Shown here piece by piece: positions 37,142-53,778 of a stretch of 64,000 nt of DNA. The position numbers and the translations under genes are program-made. The notes below the pieces were generated by a model. It made no database searches. It was not told the origin of the DNA and saw only the letters and a program-made list of their open reading frames with translations. The stretch's first letter is position 1. Each line of letters opens with the position of its first letter. Source of the stretch: Tabrizicola sp. (GTDB taxonomy: Bacteria; Pseudomonadota; Alphaproteobacteria; Rhodobacterales; Rhodobacteraceae); the NCBI RefSeq assembly GCF_030694085.1, contig NZ_JAUXZE010000035.1:310001-374000 (forward strand). Reading direction: 5' to 3'.

Positions 37142-38037
37142 GCCATCCCCCTGATTGCAAAAGCGGAAATCATCATGCCCGTGACATACAGCACTACGCC
37201 GGTCCCGTTGTACCAGGGTGCCTTGCCCTTCGGATCACGGAACAGCACCCGCATCGCCGCGACCTGCGCGGCCAGCACGGCAAACACCGCCAGCGCATGC
37301 CAGGGCTTGCCCCAGATCAGCAGCAGCACCACCACCAGCACCTGCGCCATGCCCATGACCGTGCAGGCGATCTTGGCCGCGACCTCAGGCCCCAGCACCA
37401 CCGGCAAGGACCGCACGCCATGCTGCCGGTCACCCTCCAGCGCCTTGAAATCGTTCAGCGTCATGATCCCGTGCGCGCCAAAGGCGTAAAGCCCGGCGAT
37501 CATCACGTTCTCGAACCGCGGCGCCGTGCCCAGCAGCACCGCCGCCCCGGTGAACCAGGGCAGGCCCTCATAGGACAGGCCGACCAGCCCCGGCCCCCAC
37601 CAGCCCGACCGCTTCAGCCGCACCGGCTCCGCGCTATAGGCCCAGGCCGCAATCACGCCCACCACCGTCGCACCAAAGCCCCAAGGCCCCAGCAGCCAAC
37701 CCACCGCCAGCGACAGCACCGTCATCGCCAGCGCGATCCACAACCCCCAGCGTCCGGGTATCCGCCCTGACGGAATGGGCCGATGCGGCTCGTTCACCGC
37801 ATCGACATGCCGGTCGCACCAGTCGTTTGCCGCCTGGCTCATCCCACAGACGATGGGACCGGCCAGCACCATGCCCAGCAGCACCGTCGTCCAGTTCGCG
37901 CCCAAGGGCACGCCCGAGGACACCGCGCCACACAGATAGGCCCAGACCGGCGGGAACCAGGTGATCGGCTTGATCAGCGTCAGCATGGCACGGGGTTCCG
38001 GCCAGCTTTGCGGGGGTTGGATGAGTGCGTCGCTCAT
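37138..38037 (-). CDS. bchG: Bacteriochlorophyll synthase (geranylgeranyl transferase)
   Basis: 299 residues, UbiA-type membrane prenyltransferase. First Asp motif NDWCDRHVDAVNEPHRPIPSGRI, second LNDFKALEGDRQHG. It esterifies bacteriochlorophyllide a with geranylgeranyl diphosphate. The ATG stands two bases after a PpsR box with no Shine-Dalgarno; a strong sigma-70-type promoter immediately upstream predicts a transcript beginning at or near the start codon. The N-terminus SDALIQPPQSWPEPRAML agrees with relatives. Confidence 0.95.
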   Translation of the reverse strand: MSDALIQPPQSWPEPRAMLTLIKPITWFPPVWAYLCGAVSSGVPLGANWTTVLLGMVLAGPIVCGMSQAANDWCDRHVDAVNEPHRPIPSGRIPGRWGLWIALAMTVLSLAVGWLLGPWGFGATVVGVIAAWAYSAEPVRLKRSGWWGPGLVGLSYEGLPWFTGAAVLLGTAPRFENVMIAGLYAFGAHGIMTLNDFKALEGDRQHGVRSLPVVLGPEVAAKIACTVMGMAQVLVVVLLLIWGKPWHALAVFAVLAAQVAAMRVLFRDPKGKAPWYNGTGVVLYVTGMMISAFAIRGMA

Positions 38038-38039
38038 GG

Positions 38040-38057
38040 TGTCAATTAAACCTGACA
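38040..38057. promoter_or_regulatory. PpsR/CrtJ box at bchG
   Basis: TGTCAATTAAACCTGACA, exact TGT-N12-ACA. It covers the predicted -10 of bchG and ends two bases from the start codon. Confidence 0.88.
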
Positions 38058-38073
38058 CTTCCGAGTCTGGCAA
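38045..38073 (-). promoter_or_regulatory. Predicted bchG promoter
   Basis: Minus strand TTGCCA (38068-38073), 17-base spacer, TTTAAT (38045-38050); each hexamer has one mismatch to TTGACA/TATAAT. Transcription would begin about seven bases on, at the bchG ATG itself. Confidence 0.6.
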
Positions 38074-38093
38074 GCTTTACATTGCCGCAGGCC

Positions 38094-38666
38094 TCAGCCT
38101 GACACCTCGAACCGGCAGGCCGGGTCGCCACAGGCGCAGCAAGCCACCTCGCGCACCTCCACGCCCGGCCAGACCAACTGCCCATACAGGCGCCGGAACA
38201 CCGAGACGTGCCAGATGCACTGGGGCGTGTCGGCCCGCCACCCCACCACCAGCGGATTGCGTGCCACCGACAGCATCAAGGGACGCGACGCCTCCATCCC
38301 GAACGTCCCGGTTCCGACGAAGGTCCAGGAGTGTTTTGCAATCGCCCTCGTCAGGACCGGCGCTGCCAAGGCCCCCGGCAAAAGCCGCAGCACCGCCTGC
38401 GCGGCCCTGGGAATCCGGTGCTCCAGAATGTAATCCCCGGTCGCCAAACCGGCCTCGGCCAACACGCCTTCGGCTTCGGGTGTCAGCCGTCGCAAAGCCT
38501 GATGCACCGCCGCGCAGTCAGCTTCCGGCAGCATCCCCGACTCACGCGATGGCCTTGCAACCCCGGCCTCCGCCAGAACGGCGCGGCAAAGGTCCCCCTC
38601 CCCGCGCCGCTCCAGCACATCGACCAGTTGCAGGATCGCGTTCGGCCCGATCCGGCCCGCCTGCAT
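38094..38666 (-). CDS. bchJ: BchJ, 4-vinyl reductase-type protein (V4R domain)
   Basis: 190 residues. C-terminal half is a V4R domain with the cysteine set ACCACGDPACRFEV. BchJ was first assigned as divinyl reductase; later work suggests an accessory role in handling Mg-divinyl intermediates. The ATG has GGAGG ten bases upstream and follows bchE by 16 bases. Earlier in-frame starts would run antisense-like through bchE and are rejected. Confidence 0.88.
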   Translation of the reverse strand: MQAGRIGPNAILQLVDVLERRGEGDLCRAVLAEAGVARPSRESGMLPEADCAAVHQALRRLTPEAEGVLAEAGLATGDYILEHRIPRAAQAVLRLLPGALAAPVLTRAIAKHSWTFVGTGTFGMEASRPLMLSVARNPLVVGWRADTPQCIWHVSVFRRLYGQLVWPGVEVREVACCACGDPACRFEVSG

Positions 38667-38682
38667 TATTCCGCAGCCTCCA

Positions 38683-40338
38683 TTACTCCGCCGGCTCCTG
38701 CATCTGCTCGCGCCCGCCGCCACAAGCCATCGGACCCAGATCGGGAGCGGCACGGTCCTTGGCGCGCTCCTGCATCTGCGCCCGGACAGCCTCCTGCCGT
38801 TCCTTGTGCTTGCGGCTGCGCTCGGCGGTGGCGTCCCAGTCGGCCATCTGCGCCTCGGCAATCGTCCGGGTCTCGTCGAAATGGAAATCGACCTTTCCCT
38901 TGGTCTGCGGCCCCCAATATCCAGCCTTTCCAAGGTCATAGAAGGTGCGCTGCACCCCGGCCTTGAGAAAGGCCTTCAGGCACCCAAGCAGGTACTTCCG
39001 CCGGAACCCCGTGCCACGCCACGGATAGTGGAACAGCGCCTTGCGCATGTAGAAGCGGCGATAGTTCTTCATCACGCCGTCCAGAAGCTCGCCCCGGGTC
39101 AGGGCAGCGGGCTTCATGATCGGCGTGACGAAATTGTATTTCGAGAAGTCGAAGATCTCGACCTGATCCTTTATCTCCTGGAACAGCGGCGTGAAGGGCC
39201 AGGGCGTGTACATCGCCCAGTTGGCAAGGTCGGGCTGCCAGTCCCAGGCCATCTGGAAGGTTTCCTCCAGCGTTTCCATCGTCTCGTTGTCCAACCCCAC
39301 GATGAACTGCGCCTCGGTGAAAATGTCGGCCTCGCGCAGCAGGCGGATCGCCTCCTTGTTCTGCGCGACAGTGGTTTCCTTGTTGAACATGTCCAGCTTC
39401 ATCTGCGCCGCCGCCTCGGTGCCCAGACTGATGTGGACCAGCCCCGCCTCGCGGTAGAACTTCAACAGGTCGCGGTCGCGCCAGATGTCGGTGACCCGCG
39501 TGTTGATCCCCCATTTGACCCGCTTGTTCAGACCCCGGTCGATCAGCTCCTGGCAGAATTCGACGAACTTCTTCTTGTTGATCGTGGGTTCCTCGTCGGC
39601 CAGGATGAAGAACCCCACCCCATGCTGATCGACCAGCCGCTCGATCTCGTCCGCCACCTTCTTCGGGTCCCGCACGCGATAATCCCGCCAGAACTTCCAT
39701 TGCGAACAGAACGAACAGGTGAACGGACATCCACGCGCCATGTTCGGGATCGCGACCTTCACGCCCAGCGGCACGTAGATATAGCTGTCCCAGTCCAGGA
39801 TCGACCAATCCGGGTCAATGCCGTCCAGGTCCTTGACCGTGCTGGCCGCCTGCGTCGCCACGATCTCCTCGCCGTCGGTGAAGGCCAAGCCCTTGATCTT
39901 GCGCTTGTCCGCAGGCCAGCGACCGTCGCGCACCGCCTCGGCCAGCGCCACCATGATCTCTTCGCCCTCGCCGCGGACGATCACGTCCACCCAAGGAGCT
40001 TCCGACAGCACCTGCCGGTACATGAAGGTCGCATGCACGCCCCCCAAGACCCGCAGCGCGTTCGGCACCACCTCCTGCGCGATCCGCAGAACCTCCTCGG
40101 CCTCGTAGATCGACGGGGTGATCGCCGTCACCCCCACGATGTCCGGCTGCAACTCGGCCAGCTTCGTCCGAAGCACCTCTGGCCCCAGGTGATAGGTCAT
40201 CGCGTCCAGGAAATGGATGTCGTCGAACCCCGCCCGCTTCAGGCTGCCCGCGAGGTAGGCCACCCAGGCCGGAGGCCAGTTGCCCGCGATCTCGGCCCCG
40301 CCAGAATGATAATTGGGGTGAATGAAGACGATACGCAT
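38683..40338 (-). CDS. bchE: Anaerobic Mg-protoporphyrin IX monomethyl ester cyclase
   Basis: 551 residues. N-terminal cobalamin-binding-type domain ([41 protein letters not shown]), then the radical-SAM cluster motif CPFTCSFC near residue 205. It forms the isocyclic ring without oxygen. The C-terminus is rich in charged residues. A PpsR box and a FnrL-like site precede it, fitting expression under low oxygen. The oxygen-dependent alternative acsF is also present at 55.2 kb. Confidence 0.96.
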   Translation of the reverse strand: MRIVFIHPNYHSGGAEIAGNWPPAWVAYLAGSLKRAGFDDIHFLDAMTYHLGPEVLRTKLAELQPDIVGVTAITPSIYEAEEVLRIAQEVVPNALRVLGGVHATFMYRQVLSEAPWVDVIVRGEGEEIMVALAEAVRDGRWPADKRKIKGLAFTDGEEIVATQAASTVKDLDGIDPDWSILDWDSYIYVPLGVKVAIPNMARGCPFTCSFCSQWKFWRDYRVRDPKKVADEIERLVDQHGVGFFILADEEPTINKKKFVEFCQELIDRGLNKRVKWGINTRVTDIWRDRDLLKFYREAGLVHISLGTEAAAQMKLDMFNKETTVAQNKEAIRLLREADIFTEAQFIVGLDNETMETLEETFQMAWDWQPDLANWAMYTPWPFTPLFQEIKDQVEIFDFSKYNFVTPIMKPAALTRGELLDGVMKNYRRFYMRKALFHYPWRGTGFRRKYLLGCLKAFLKAGVQRTFYDLGKAGYWGPQTKGKVDFHFDETRTIAEAQMADWDATAERSRKHKERQEAVRAQMQERAKDRAAPDLGPMACGGGREQMQEPAE

Positions 40339-40379
40339 GAGAACCCCTTCCGTGCCAAGGCACCCGTCACCAGCGACGG

Positions 40380-40397
40380 TGTCAACCTAGATTGACA
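40380..40397. promoter_or_regulatory. PpsR/CrtJ box upstream of bchE
   Basis: TGTCAACCTAGATTGACA, exact TGT-N12-ACA with full arms, 41 bases before the bchE ATG. Confidence 0.88.
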
Positions 40398-40416
40398 GAT
40401 TGGAAGGGGGGCCGAC

Positions 40417-40430
40417 TTGACCTGGATCAA
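40417..40430. promoter_or_regulatory. FnrL-like site upstream of bchE
   Basis: TTGACCTGGATCAA matches the FNR half-sites TTGAT-N4-ATCAA with one mismatch. It overlaps the last four bases of ppsR. If it acts at -41.5, transcription would begin within the PpsR box. Confidence 0.65.
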
Positions 40431-41839
40431 GCCTGCGGAGTGTCGGTTTCCTTGTTCAGGATACCGAACTTGCGCAGCTTCACATACAGCGACTGGCGCG
40501 ACAGGCTCAGAAGCTCGGCCGCAGCCGCGCGGTTGTTGCCTGACATCTCCAGAGCCGCCTCGATGCACATCTTTTCGATGATCTCGGTCGTCTCGTCGAC
40601 GATCTCTTTCAAAGTCGAATAACCGACCAGTCGCATCACATTGCGCAGGCCCTCGTTCTCGGTCCCAGTGGCGGGCCAGACTATGCGGTCGGTCACCACC
40701 GAATCCCGCGCGACAATGCCGATGATCTGCTTGCCGTTGTCCTGGAACAAAGTCGCCGACAATTCGACCGAGACCTCGCCCATGTAATCCGTGTTCAGCC
40801 GGGTCCGGTAGTGCCGCAGGTGGCCCACGCGCTTGACGTTGTCCAGTAGCACCTTCAAGTCCACCGCGCCCCGCGACAGGAAATCGGAAAACGCCCGATC
40901 GATCACGACCGAGGTGCTGTGGCTGTCCGTGATGTGCAGAAAGGATTCGTTCGCGGCCTTGATCACACCATTCCCATCCAGGAAGACGACGGCATCCGTC
41001 CCCTTCTCGAACAGGTTCTGCATCATCAGGCTGCGGTCGCTTTCGCGGGACTGGGCGCTTTCCGACAGCCCGATCCGGCACAGCAGCAGCCGATCGCGTG
41101 AGGCGCGGAACATCTTCGCGCTGACCTTCACCCGCTGCGAGGTGCGGCGGACGTTCAGGTCGACAACTTCTCCGTCATCATTCGTCGCATTGCGGGCAAG
41201 TGTCTCGATCAGCTCGCCGCGACGGCGGCCATCGAATTCCTGTGCGATCGGCGAATTCAACAGGTCGTTGCGCTGTGCCCCCAGCAGCCGCGCGGCCGAG
41301 CTGTTCAGGTCGACGATCCGGCCCGTCGTCTCCGAGACGATCAGCAGCGGGAACGAGTTTTCTTCCATCAGCACGCGATACCGGGTCTCCAGCTCGCGCT
41401 GCGCCTCATGGTCTCGGCCGATGGCGCGATGCGCCTGGACCAGCTGCTGCTGCACCTCGGCCAGCGGGCGCAGATCGCGGCCCAGCATCAAAAGCGTCTC
41501 GGTCCCTGGCAGTCGGCGCAGGATATATCGGACCGGAAACTCGTATTGCACAGGCCCGGCATGGTTCAGCTCCAGCGCCGATCCGGTATCTGGTCCGGCA
41601 AGGCGGGCAGAGAGCTTGGCCCAGCTTTCCTCGGCGAACAAGGACTGCAAGTCCCGACCTTCCCAGCCTGCGACCATTGCGGCCAGGCCGGACTGCGGGG
41701 CGGCCAGCACCCGTTCGACCAAACGTTCCGGCGTCACCACCAAAGTCAGGTCCGATCCGGCGCTTACCAGATCCAGGACCACATTTCGTGCGGCCGGATC
41801 GGTTGGCAGAACCGCCATAGAGTGCCCGTCATTGGTCAA
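40427..41839 (-). CDS. ppsR: Photosynthesis gene repressor PpsR/CrtJ
   Basis: 470 residues: N-terminal domain, Q-rich linker helix (EVQQQLVQAHRAIGRDHEAQRELE), two PAS domains (about 150-260 and 280-390), and a Fis-type helix-turn-helix at the end (NNRAAAAELLSLSRQSLYVKLRKFG). Cysteines in LLLCRIGL and EKMCIEAAL correspond to the redox pair of R. sphaeroides PpsR. It represses bch, crt and puc genes under oxygen by binding TGT-N12-ACA. TTG start overlapping the ppaA stop (TTGA); an ATG seven codons later is the alternative. Confidence 0.94.
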   Translation of the reverse strand: MTNDGHSMAVLPTDPAARNVVLDLVSAGSDLTLVVTPERLVERVLAAPQSGLAAMVAGWEGRDLQSLFAEESWAKLSARLAGPDTGSALELNHAGPVQYEFPVRYILRRLPGTETLLMLGRDLRPLAEVQQQLVQAHRAIGRDHEAQRELETRYRVLMEENSFPLLIVSETTGRIVDLNSSAARLLGAQRNDLLNSPIAQEFDGRRRGELIETLARNATNDDGEVVDLNVRRTSQRVKVSAKMFRASRDRLLLCRIGLSESAQSRESDRSLMMQNLFEKGTDAVVFLDGNGVIKAANESFLHITDSHSTSVVIDRAFSDFLSRGAVDLKVLLDNVKRVGHLRHYRTRLNTDYMGEVSVELSATLFQDNGKQIIGIVARDSVVTDRIVWPATGTENEGLRNVMRLVGYSTLKEIVDETTEIIEKMCIEAALEMSGNNRAAAAELLSLSRQSLYVKLRKFGILNKETDTPQA

Positions 41840-42672
41840 CTCCCGTCCCCTTTCAACAAAGACCGGACGATGCTGCTTTGGCTTCTTTTCCGGTCCCGAT
41901 CAAGCTGGCGTCCTCCGCGACACGCTTCATACTCTGAGATAAGAGCGGAAACATGGCGCAAGACTCGGTCCGCGCCGGTTTCACTTAGAAGAAGCGAATC
42001 TTCCACAGGAATGGCCCCGCCAACAAAGATGCACATTTCGTCATTCCGCGAGAGCAGGCGCAAAGTCCGCACCAGCCCAACCGCAGACTCCAGTGCCGCG
42101 GTGCAGCCAAGGGAAACCAACGCCAGGTCAAAGCGGTTCCCCGACATCAGATGCGTCAGTTCCCGGGACAGCGGCGCCACCCGGACCATCGCGGTGAACC
42201 CCGAAAGACGCAGTTCCAGCGCCAGCACCATTGCGCCCAGCGTGTGCTGCTCGGCTTCGGCCACCAGCACCAGCGCCGACGGGCCGGTCACCGGCCGCAC
42301 CTCTGTCAAAAGCTCATCGACCCGGCGCACCACGGCCTGCAGCTTCTCGGTGCACAGCGTCACGTCGATGAAACTGACTTCGTCGGAGGCCCACCCGGCC
42401 CCCAGAGACCGCGCCGCTGCCGGCACGTAAAGGCAGGCGACCGCAGCCGGATCGATCTGGCGGGCCATCATCTCGGCCAGCAGGACGGCAGGATCGATCG
42501 AGCGGGCCTCTCGCAATATCCGCAAGAAGTGGTCAAGATGGTCCTGCGCTACCACGGCGCCTTCCTGGTCGCGAACCGAAACCAACCGACCCAACGCCTC
42601 CTTCGCAAGCCCAGCAAACCAATCAAGGCCAATCTGGCCGCCTTGGGCTTCCGGTATCCCATTGTCACGCAT
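41836..42672 (-). CDS. ppaA: Antirepressor PpaA/AerR, cobalamin-binding-type regulator
   Basis: 278 residues. The C-terminal two thirds resemble the B12-binding/SCHIC fold (SALVLVAEAEQHTLGAMVLALELRLSGF, FDLALVSLGCTAALES). In relatives AerR/PpaA binds cobalamin after illumination and relieves CrtJ/PpsR. The ATG is set by AAGGAGGG seven bases ahead; 39 further in-frame codons upstream have no ribosome site. Coupled to ppsR through TTGA, so repressor and antirepressor are made together. Confidence 0.9.
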   Translation of the reverse strand: MRDNGIPEAQGGQIGLDWFAGLAKEALGRLVSVRDQEGAVVAQDHLDHFLRILREARSIDPAVLLAEMMARQIDPAAVACLYVPAAARSLGAGWASDEVSFIDVTLCTEKLQAVVRRVDELLTEVRPVTGPSALVLVAEAEQHTLGAMVLALELRLSGFTAMVRVAPLSRELTHLMSGNRFDLALVSLGCTAALESAVGLVRTLRLLSRNDEMCIFVGGAIPVEDSLLLSETGADRVLRHVSALISEYEACRGGRQLDRDRKRSQSSIVRSLLKGDGS

Positions 42673-42782
42673 CGGCGACCCTCCTTGGGTCCTACCGCAG
42701 ATGCCGGGGCACGATAGCACTGTGTGTGTGCATTTAAAAGCCGTCGACTCGCTGTCCCCATGACACCCCAAAGCGCACGACA

Positions 42783-42800
42783 TGTCCACTTAAATTGACA
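42783..42800. promoter_or_regulatory. PpsR/CrtJ box, ppaA side
   Basis: TGTCCACTTAAATTGACA, exact TGT-N12-ACA, about 110 bases before the ppaA start; it suggests autoregulation of ppaA-ppsR. Confidence 0.85.
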
Positions 42801-42925
42801 CTTTACTTCAATACGTGCGGGCGAAACCGGTTAATCATATGACTTTGAATGATAAAAAGTCGCTCTGCCTGCACACTGACGGTGTGATCTCGGGGAGCGT
42901 TGGCGACCGAAATATCAGCGGAATG

Positions 42926-42943
42926 TGTAAATCTACATTGACA
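42926..42943. promoter_or_regulatory. PpsR/CrtJ box, bchF side
   Basis: TGTAAATCTACATTGACA, exact TGT-N12-ACA. Its last six bases are the -35 of the predicted bchF promoter. Confidence 0.88.
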
Positions 42944-42965
42944 GACAGTGCTGCCTGACTACTTT
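42938..42965 (+). promoter_or_regulatory. Predicted bchF operon promoter
   Basis: TTGACA (42938-42943), 16-base spacer, TACTTT (42960-42965). The -35 is embedded in the PpsR box, giving direct repression of bchF-N-B-H-L-M-lhaA-puhA. Confidence 0.6.
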
Positions 42966-42999
42966 GAGTGTCAACGCGGCTTATGCAGAGGCGTAGGGA

Positions 43000-50831
<7,832 letters not shown>

Positions 50832-50832
<1 letters not shown>

Positions 50833-51500
50833 TGCCCGATTACAGCCTCACCCGCGACCGCGTCGAGACCTACTTCGACCGCACCGCGACCCAGACGTGG
50901 GAGCGGCTGACCAGCCATGAGAAGGTCTCCCGCATCCGCGAAACCGTTCGCAAGGGCCGCGACCAGATGCGCGCCCTCATGCTGTCGCGCCTGCCGCAAG
51001 ACCTGCGCGGCGCGCGGGTGCTGGACGCAGGCTGCGGCACCGGGGCGATGGCCTCGGAACTCGCCCTTCGCGGCGCCCAAGTGACCGCCGTCGACATCTC
51101 GCCGCAACTGATCGACATCGCCAAGCGCCGCCTGCATCCCGCGCTGGCAGACCAGGTCGACTTCCAGTCCGGCGACATGTCGAACCCCGCCCTCGGGACC
51201 TTCGACTTCACCCTGGCGATGGACAGCCTGATCTACTACCGCGACGCCGACATCGGCCGCGTGATCGACAACCTCGCCGCCCGCACAAACCAGGCCATCG
51301 TCTTCACCGTCGCCCCGCGCACGCCGTTCCTGATGGCCTTCTTCACACTGGGCAAGCTTTTCCCCCGCTCCGACCGCTCGCCCACCATGATCCCGCATGA
51401 TGCCGCCCGGCTGGCCAAGCATTGCCCCGGCAGCCTGACCAAGATCGGTCGCATCACCTCGGGCTTCTACATCTCGGAAGCATTGGAGCATCGCCCATGA
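50832..51500 (+). CDS. bchM: Mg-protoporphyrin IX O-methyltransferase
   Basis: 222 residues. SAM motif LDAGCGTGAMASELA near residue 66 and VTAVDISPQLIDIAKRR. It methylates the C13 propionate, preparing the substrate of AcsF/BchE. The ATG shares a base with the bchL stop; a TTG one codon earlier is a less likely start. Confidence 0.96.
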
Positions 51501-52930
51501 TCCTCCGTCGCAAGGATGTCGCGAAACTTGGGGCCAGCTGGATGCCCTTCGCCGACGCGGCCTCGGCCGACCTGCCCATCGGGCAGCTCTGGCGCCTTGC
51601 GCTTTTTCAGGTTTCCGTCGGCATGGCGCAGGTCCTGCTTCTGGGCACCCTGAACCGGGTGATGATCGTCGAACTGTCGGTCCCCGCGATGGTCGTGGCG
51701 CTGATGATCTCGATCCCGGTCCTCGTCGCTCCGTTCCGCGCGCTTCTTGGCCACCGCTCCGACACCTACCGCAGCGCGCTTGGCTGGAAGCGCATCCCCT
51801 ACCTCTGGTTCGGCTCGCTCTGGCAGATGGGCGGCCTGGCCGTCATGCCCTTCGCGCTGATCGTCCTGTCCGGTGACCAGTACAAAGGCCCCGCCTGGGC
51901 CGGTGAGGCGCTTGCCGCCGTCGCCTTCCTGATGGCCGGCCTTGGGATGCACATGGTCCAGACCGCGGGCCTCGCCCTTGCCGCCGACCGCGCGACCGAG
52001 GACACCCGCCCCCGCGTCGTGGCGATGCTGTATATCCTCTACCTAGTCGGCATGGGCATCTCGGCCCTGATCGTCGGCTTCCTTTTGCGCAACTACGACC
52101 CGATCTGGCTGGTGCAGGTCGTCCAGGGCTGCGGTGCCGCCACCCTGATCCTGAACGTCGTCGCCTTCTGGAAACAGGAACGCGTCAAGCCGATGTCCAA
52201 GGCCGAACGTGCAGCGCCGCGTCCCGCTTTCGGTGCCGCCTGGAAGGAGCTCATGCAGCAGGACGGCGCCCGCCGCCTGCTGGTCGTGGTCTTCCTTGGC
52301 ACCTTGGCCTTCAACATGCAGGACGTGCTCCTGGAACCCTATGGCGGCCAGGTCCTCGGCCTTTCCGTCGGTGCCACCACCGTCCTGACCGCGCTCTGGG
52401 CAGTGGGGGCGCTGACCGGCTTCCTCTGGGCCACCCGCCGCCTAAGCCAAGGGGCCGATCCCTACCGCCAGTCCGCCAAGGGCCTTCTGATCGGCGTTGC
52501 CGCATTCTCCGCCGTGATCTTCGCCAGCCCGCTGGACAGCTGGGCCGTCTTTTACGCCGGGGCCTTCGCCATCGGCCTGGGCAACGGCGTCTTCGGCCTT
52601 TCCACCCTGAACGCGGCAATGGCCCGCACCCAGGGCGGGCTTGGCGCGGGCCTCATCCTCGGCGCCTGGGGCTCGGCCCAGGCCACGGCGGCGGGCCTTG
52701 CCATCCTGACCGGCGGCATCCTGCGTGACGCCGTCAACAAACTTGTCGACTCCGGCCTTCTCGGCCCGATCCACGATGTCAGCCTTGGCTACACTGTGGT
52801 CTACCATGTCGAGATCGCCCTGCTGTTTCTCACTCTCGCCGTTCTGGGCCCGCTTGTCCGCCTCGGCACAACCCCATCCACACCGGACCAAGGCCAGTCG
52901 CACCTGCGGCTGACCGAATTCCCAACCTGA
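51497..52930 (+). CDS. lhaA: LH1 assembly factor LhaA (PucC family)
   Basis: 477 residues, about 12 membrane segments. LNRVMIVELSVPAMVVALMISIPVLVAPFRALLGHRSD is the PucC/LhaA signature. It is required for LH1 assembly in R. capsulatus, probably by handing bacteriochlorophyll to antenna peptides. Located between bchM and puhA as in other clusters, overlapping bchM by four bases. Paralogue of the orf428-like protein at 35.9 kb. Confidence 0.95.
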   Translation: MILRRKDVAKLGASWMPFADAASADLPIGQLWRLALFQVSVGMAQVLLLGTLNRVMIVELSVPAMVVALMISIPVLVAPFRALLGHRSDTYRSALGWKRIPYLWFGSLWQMGGLAVMPFALIVLSGDQYKGPAWAGEALAAVAFLMAGLGMHMVQTAGLALAADRATEDTRPRVVAMLYILYLVGMGISALIVGFLLRNYDPIWLVQVVQGCGAATLILNVVAFWKQERVKPMSKAERAAPRPAFGAAWKELMQQDGARRLLVVVFLGTLAFNMQDVLLEPYGGQVLGLSVGATTVLTALWAVGALTGFLWATRRLSQGADPYRQSAKGLLIGVAAFSAVIFASPLDSWAVFYAGAFAIGLGNGVFGLSTLNAAMARTQGGLGAGLILGAWGSAQATAAGLAILTGGILRDAVNKLVDSGLLGPIHDVSLGYTVVYHVEIALLFLTLAVLGPLVRLGTTPSTPDQGQSHLRLTEFPT

Positions 52931-52947
52931 CAACGGAGGACCCCTGA

Positions 52948-53715
52948 ATGGTTGGTGTCAATTTCTTTGGAAACTTCGATCTGGCGAGCCTGTCGATCTG
53001 GCTCTTCTGGGGCTTCTTCGCGGTTCTGATCTACTATCTGCAGACCGAGAACATGCGCGAAGGCTACCCGCTTGAGAACGAGGACGGGACCAAAGCCGCA
53101 AACCAGGGCCCCTTCCCGGTCCCCAAGCCCAAGACCTTCCTCTTGGGCCTTGGCAAGGGCACCGTGACCGTGCCGTCGGCCGAGAACGAGGCCGCCCACC
53201 GGCGCAGCGATCTGGCCCTGGCCCGGACCGCCGTGTCCGAGGGCTTCCCGCACGCCCCGACCGGCAATCCGATGCTCGACGGCGTCGGCCCGGCCTCCTG
53301 GGTTCCCCGCAAGGACGAGCCCGAGGTTGACGCCCACGGCCACGCCAAGCTGCAGCCGCTGTCCAAGGTCGATGGCATGGCCGTCAGCGCCGGCCGCGAT
53401 CCGCGCGGGCTGCCGGTTCAGGCGGGCGACCTTGAAGTCGTCGGTCGGGTCAAGGACCTCTGGGTCGACGTGCCGGAACAACTGGTCCGCTACCTGGAAC
53501 TGGACCTGAACTCTGGCGGCACCCGCCTTGTGCCGATGACGATGTGCAAGATCTGGGCCGACCGGGTGCGGATCAACGCCATCACCTCCGACCTCTTCGA
53601 CGCGATCCCCGCGACGAAAAGCCAGACCAGCGTGACCAAGCTCGAGGAAGACAAGATCTCGGCCTACGTCGCTTCGGGCTGGATGTATGCCACAGGCCGC
53701 AAGCGCGGCTTCTGA
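52948..53715 (+). CDS. puhA: Photosynthetic reaction centre subunit H
   Basis: 255 residues: a single N-terminal helix ([32 protein letters not shown]) and a large cytoplasmic beta domain ([18 protein letters not shown]). It caps L and M and conducts protons to QB. The start [13 protein letters not shown] matches known H subunits. Ribosome site GGAGG 11 bases before the ATG. Confidence 0.97.
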   Translation: MVGVNFFGNFDLASLSIWLFWGFFAVLIYYLQTENMREGYPLENEDGTKAANQGPFPVPKPKTFLLGLGKGTVTVPSAENEAAHRRSDLALARTAVSEGFPHAPTGNPMLDGVGPASWVPRKDEPEVDAHGHAKLQPLSKVDGMAVSAGRDPRGLPVQAGDLEVVGRVKDLWVDVPEQLVRYLELDLNSGGTRLVPMTMCKIWADRVRINAITSDLFDAIPATKSQTSVTKLEEDKISAYVASGWMYATGRKRGF

Positions 53716-53724
53716 ACCCAAGGG

Positions 53725-53748
53725 AAGCGGCGCGCGCCCGCGCCGCTT
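53725..53748 (+). terminator. Hairpin between puhA and puhB
   Basis: AAGCGGCGCG (53725-53734) pairs with CGCGCCGCTT (53739-53748), ten pairs and a CGCC loop, nine bases after the puhA stop. It may be an attenuating terminator or an mRNA stabiliser that makes puhA more abundant than the assembly genes. Confidence 0.65.
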
Positions 53749-53778
53749 CGTCTTACCCAAGTGACGAAAGGGTCTGCC

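Larger units (their letters stand above)
42673..42999. promoter_or_regulatory. Divergent control region between ppaA-ppsR and bchF
   Basis: 327 bases without a gene, visibly AT-richer than the flanks. It holds two exact PpsR boxes 143 bases apart (start to start), one on each side, and a sigma-70-like promoter towards bchF. No coding frame here looks real. The spacing suits DNA looping between PpsR tetramers. Confidence 0.75.

Noticed and set aside
42753..42765. TGT...ACA spaced by seven bases in the ppaA-bchF gap
   Set aside because: Wrong spacing for PpsR, which needs 12 bases between TGT and ACA.
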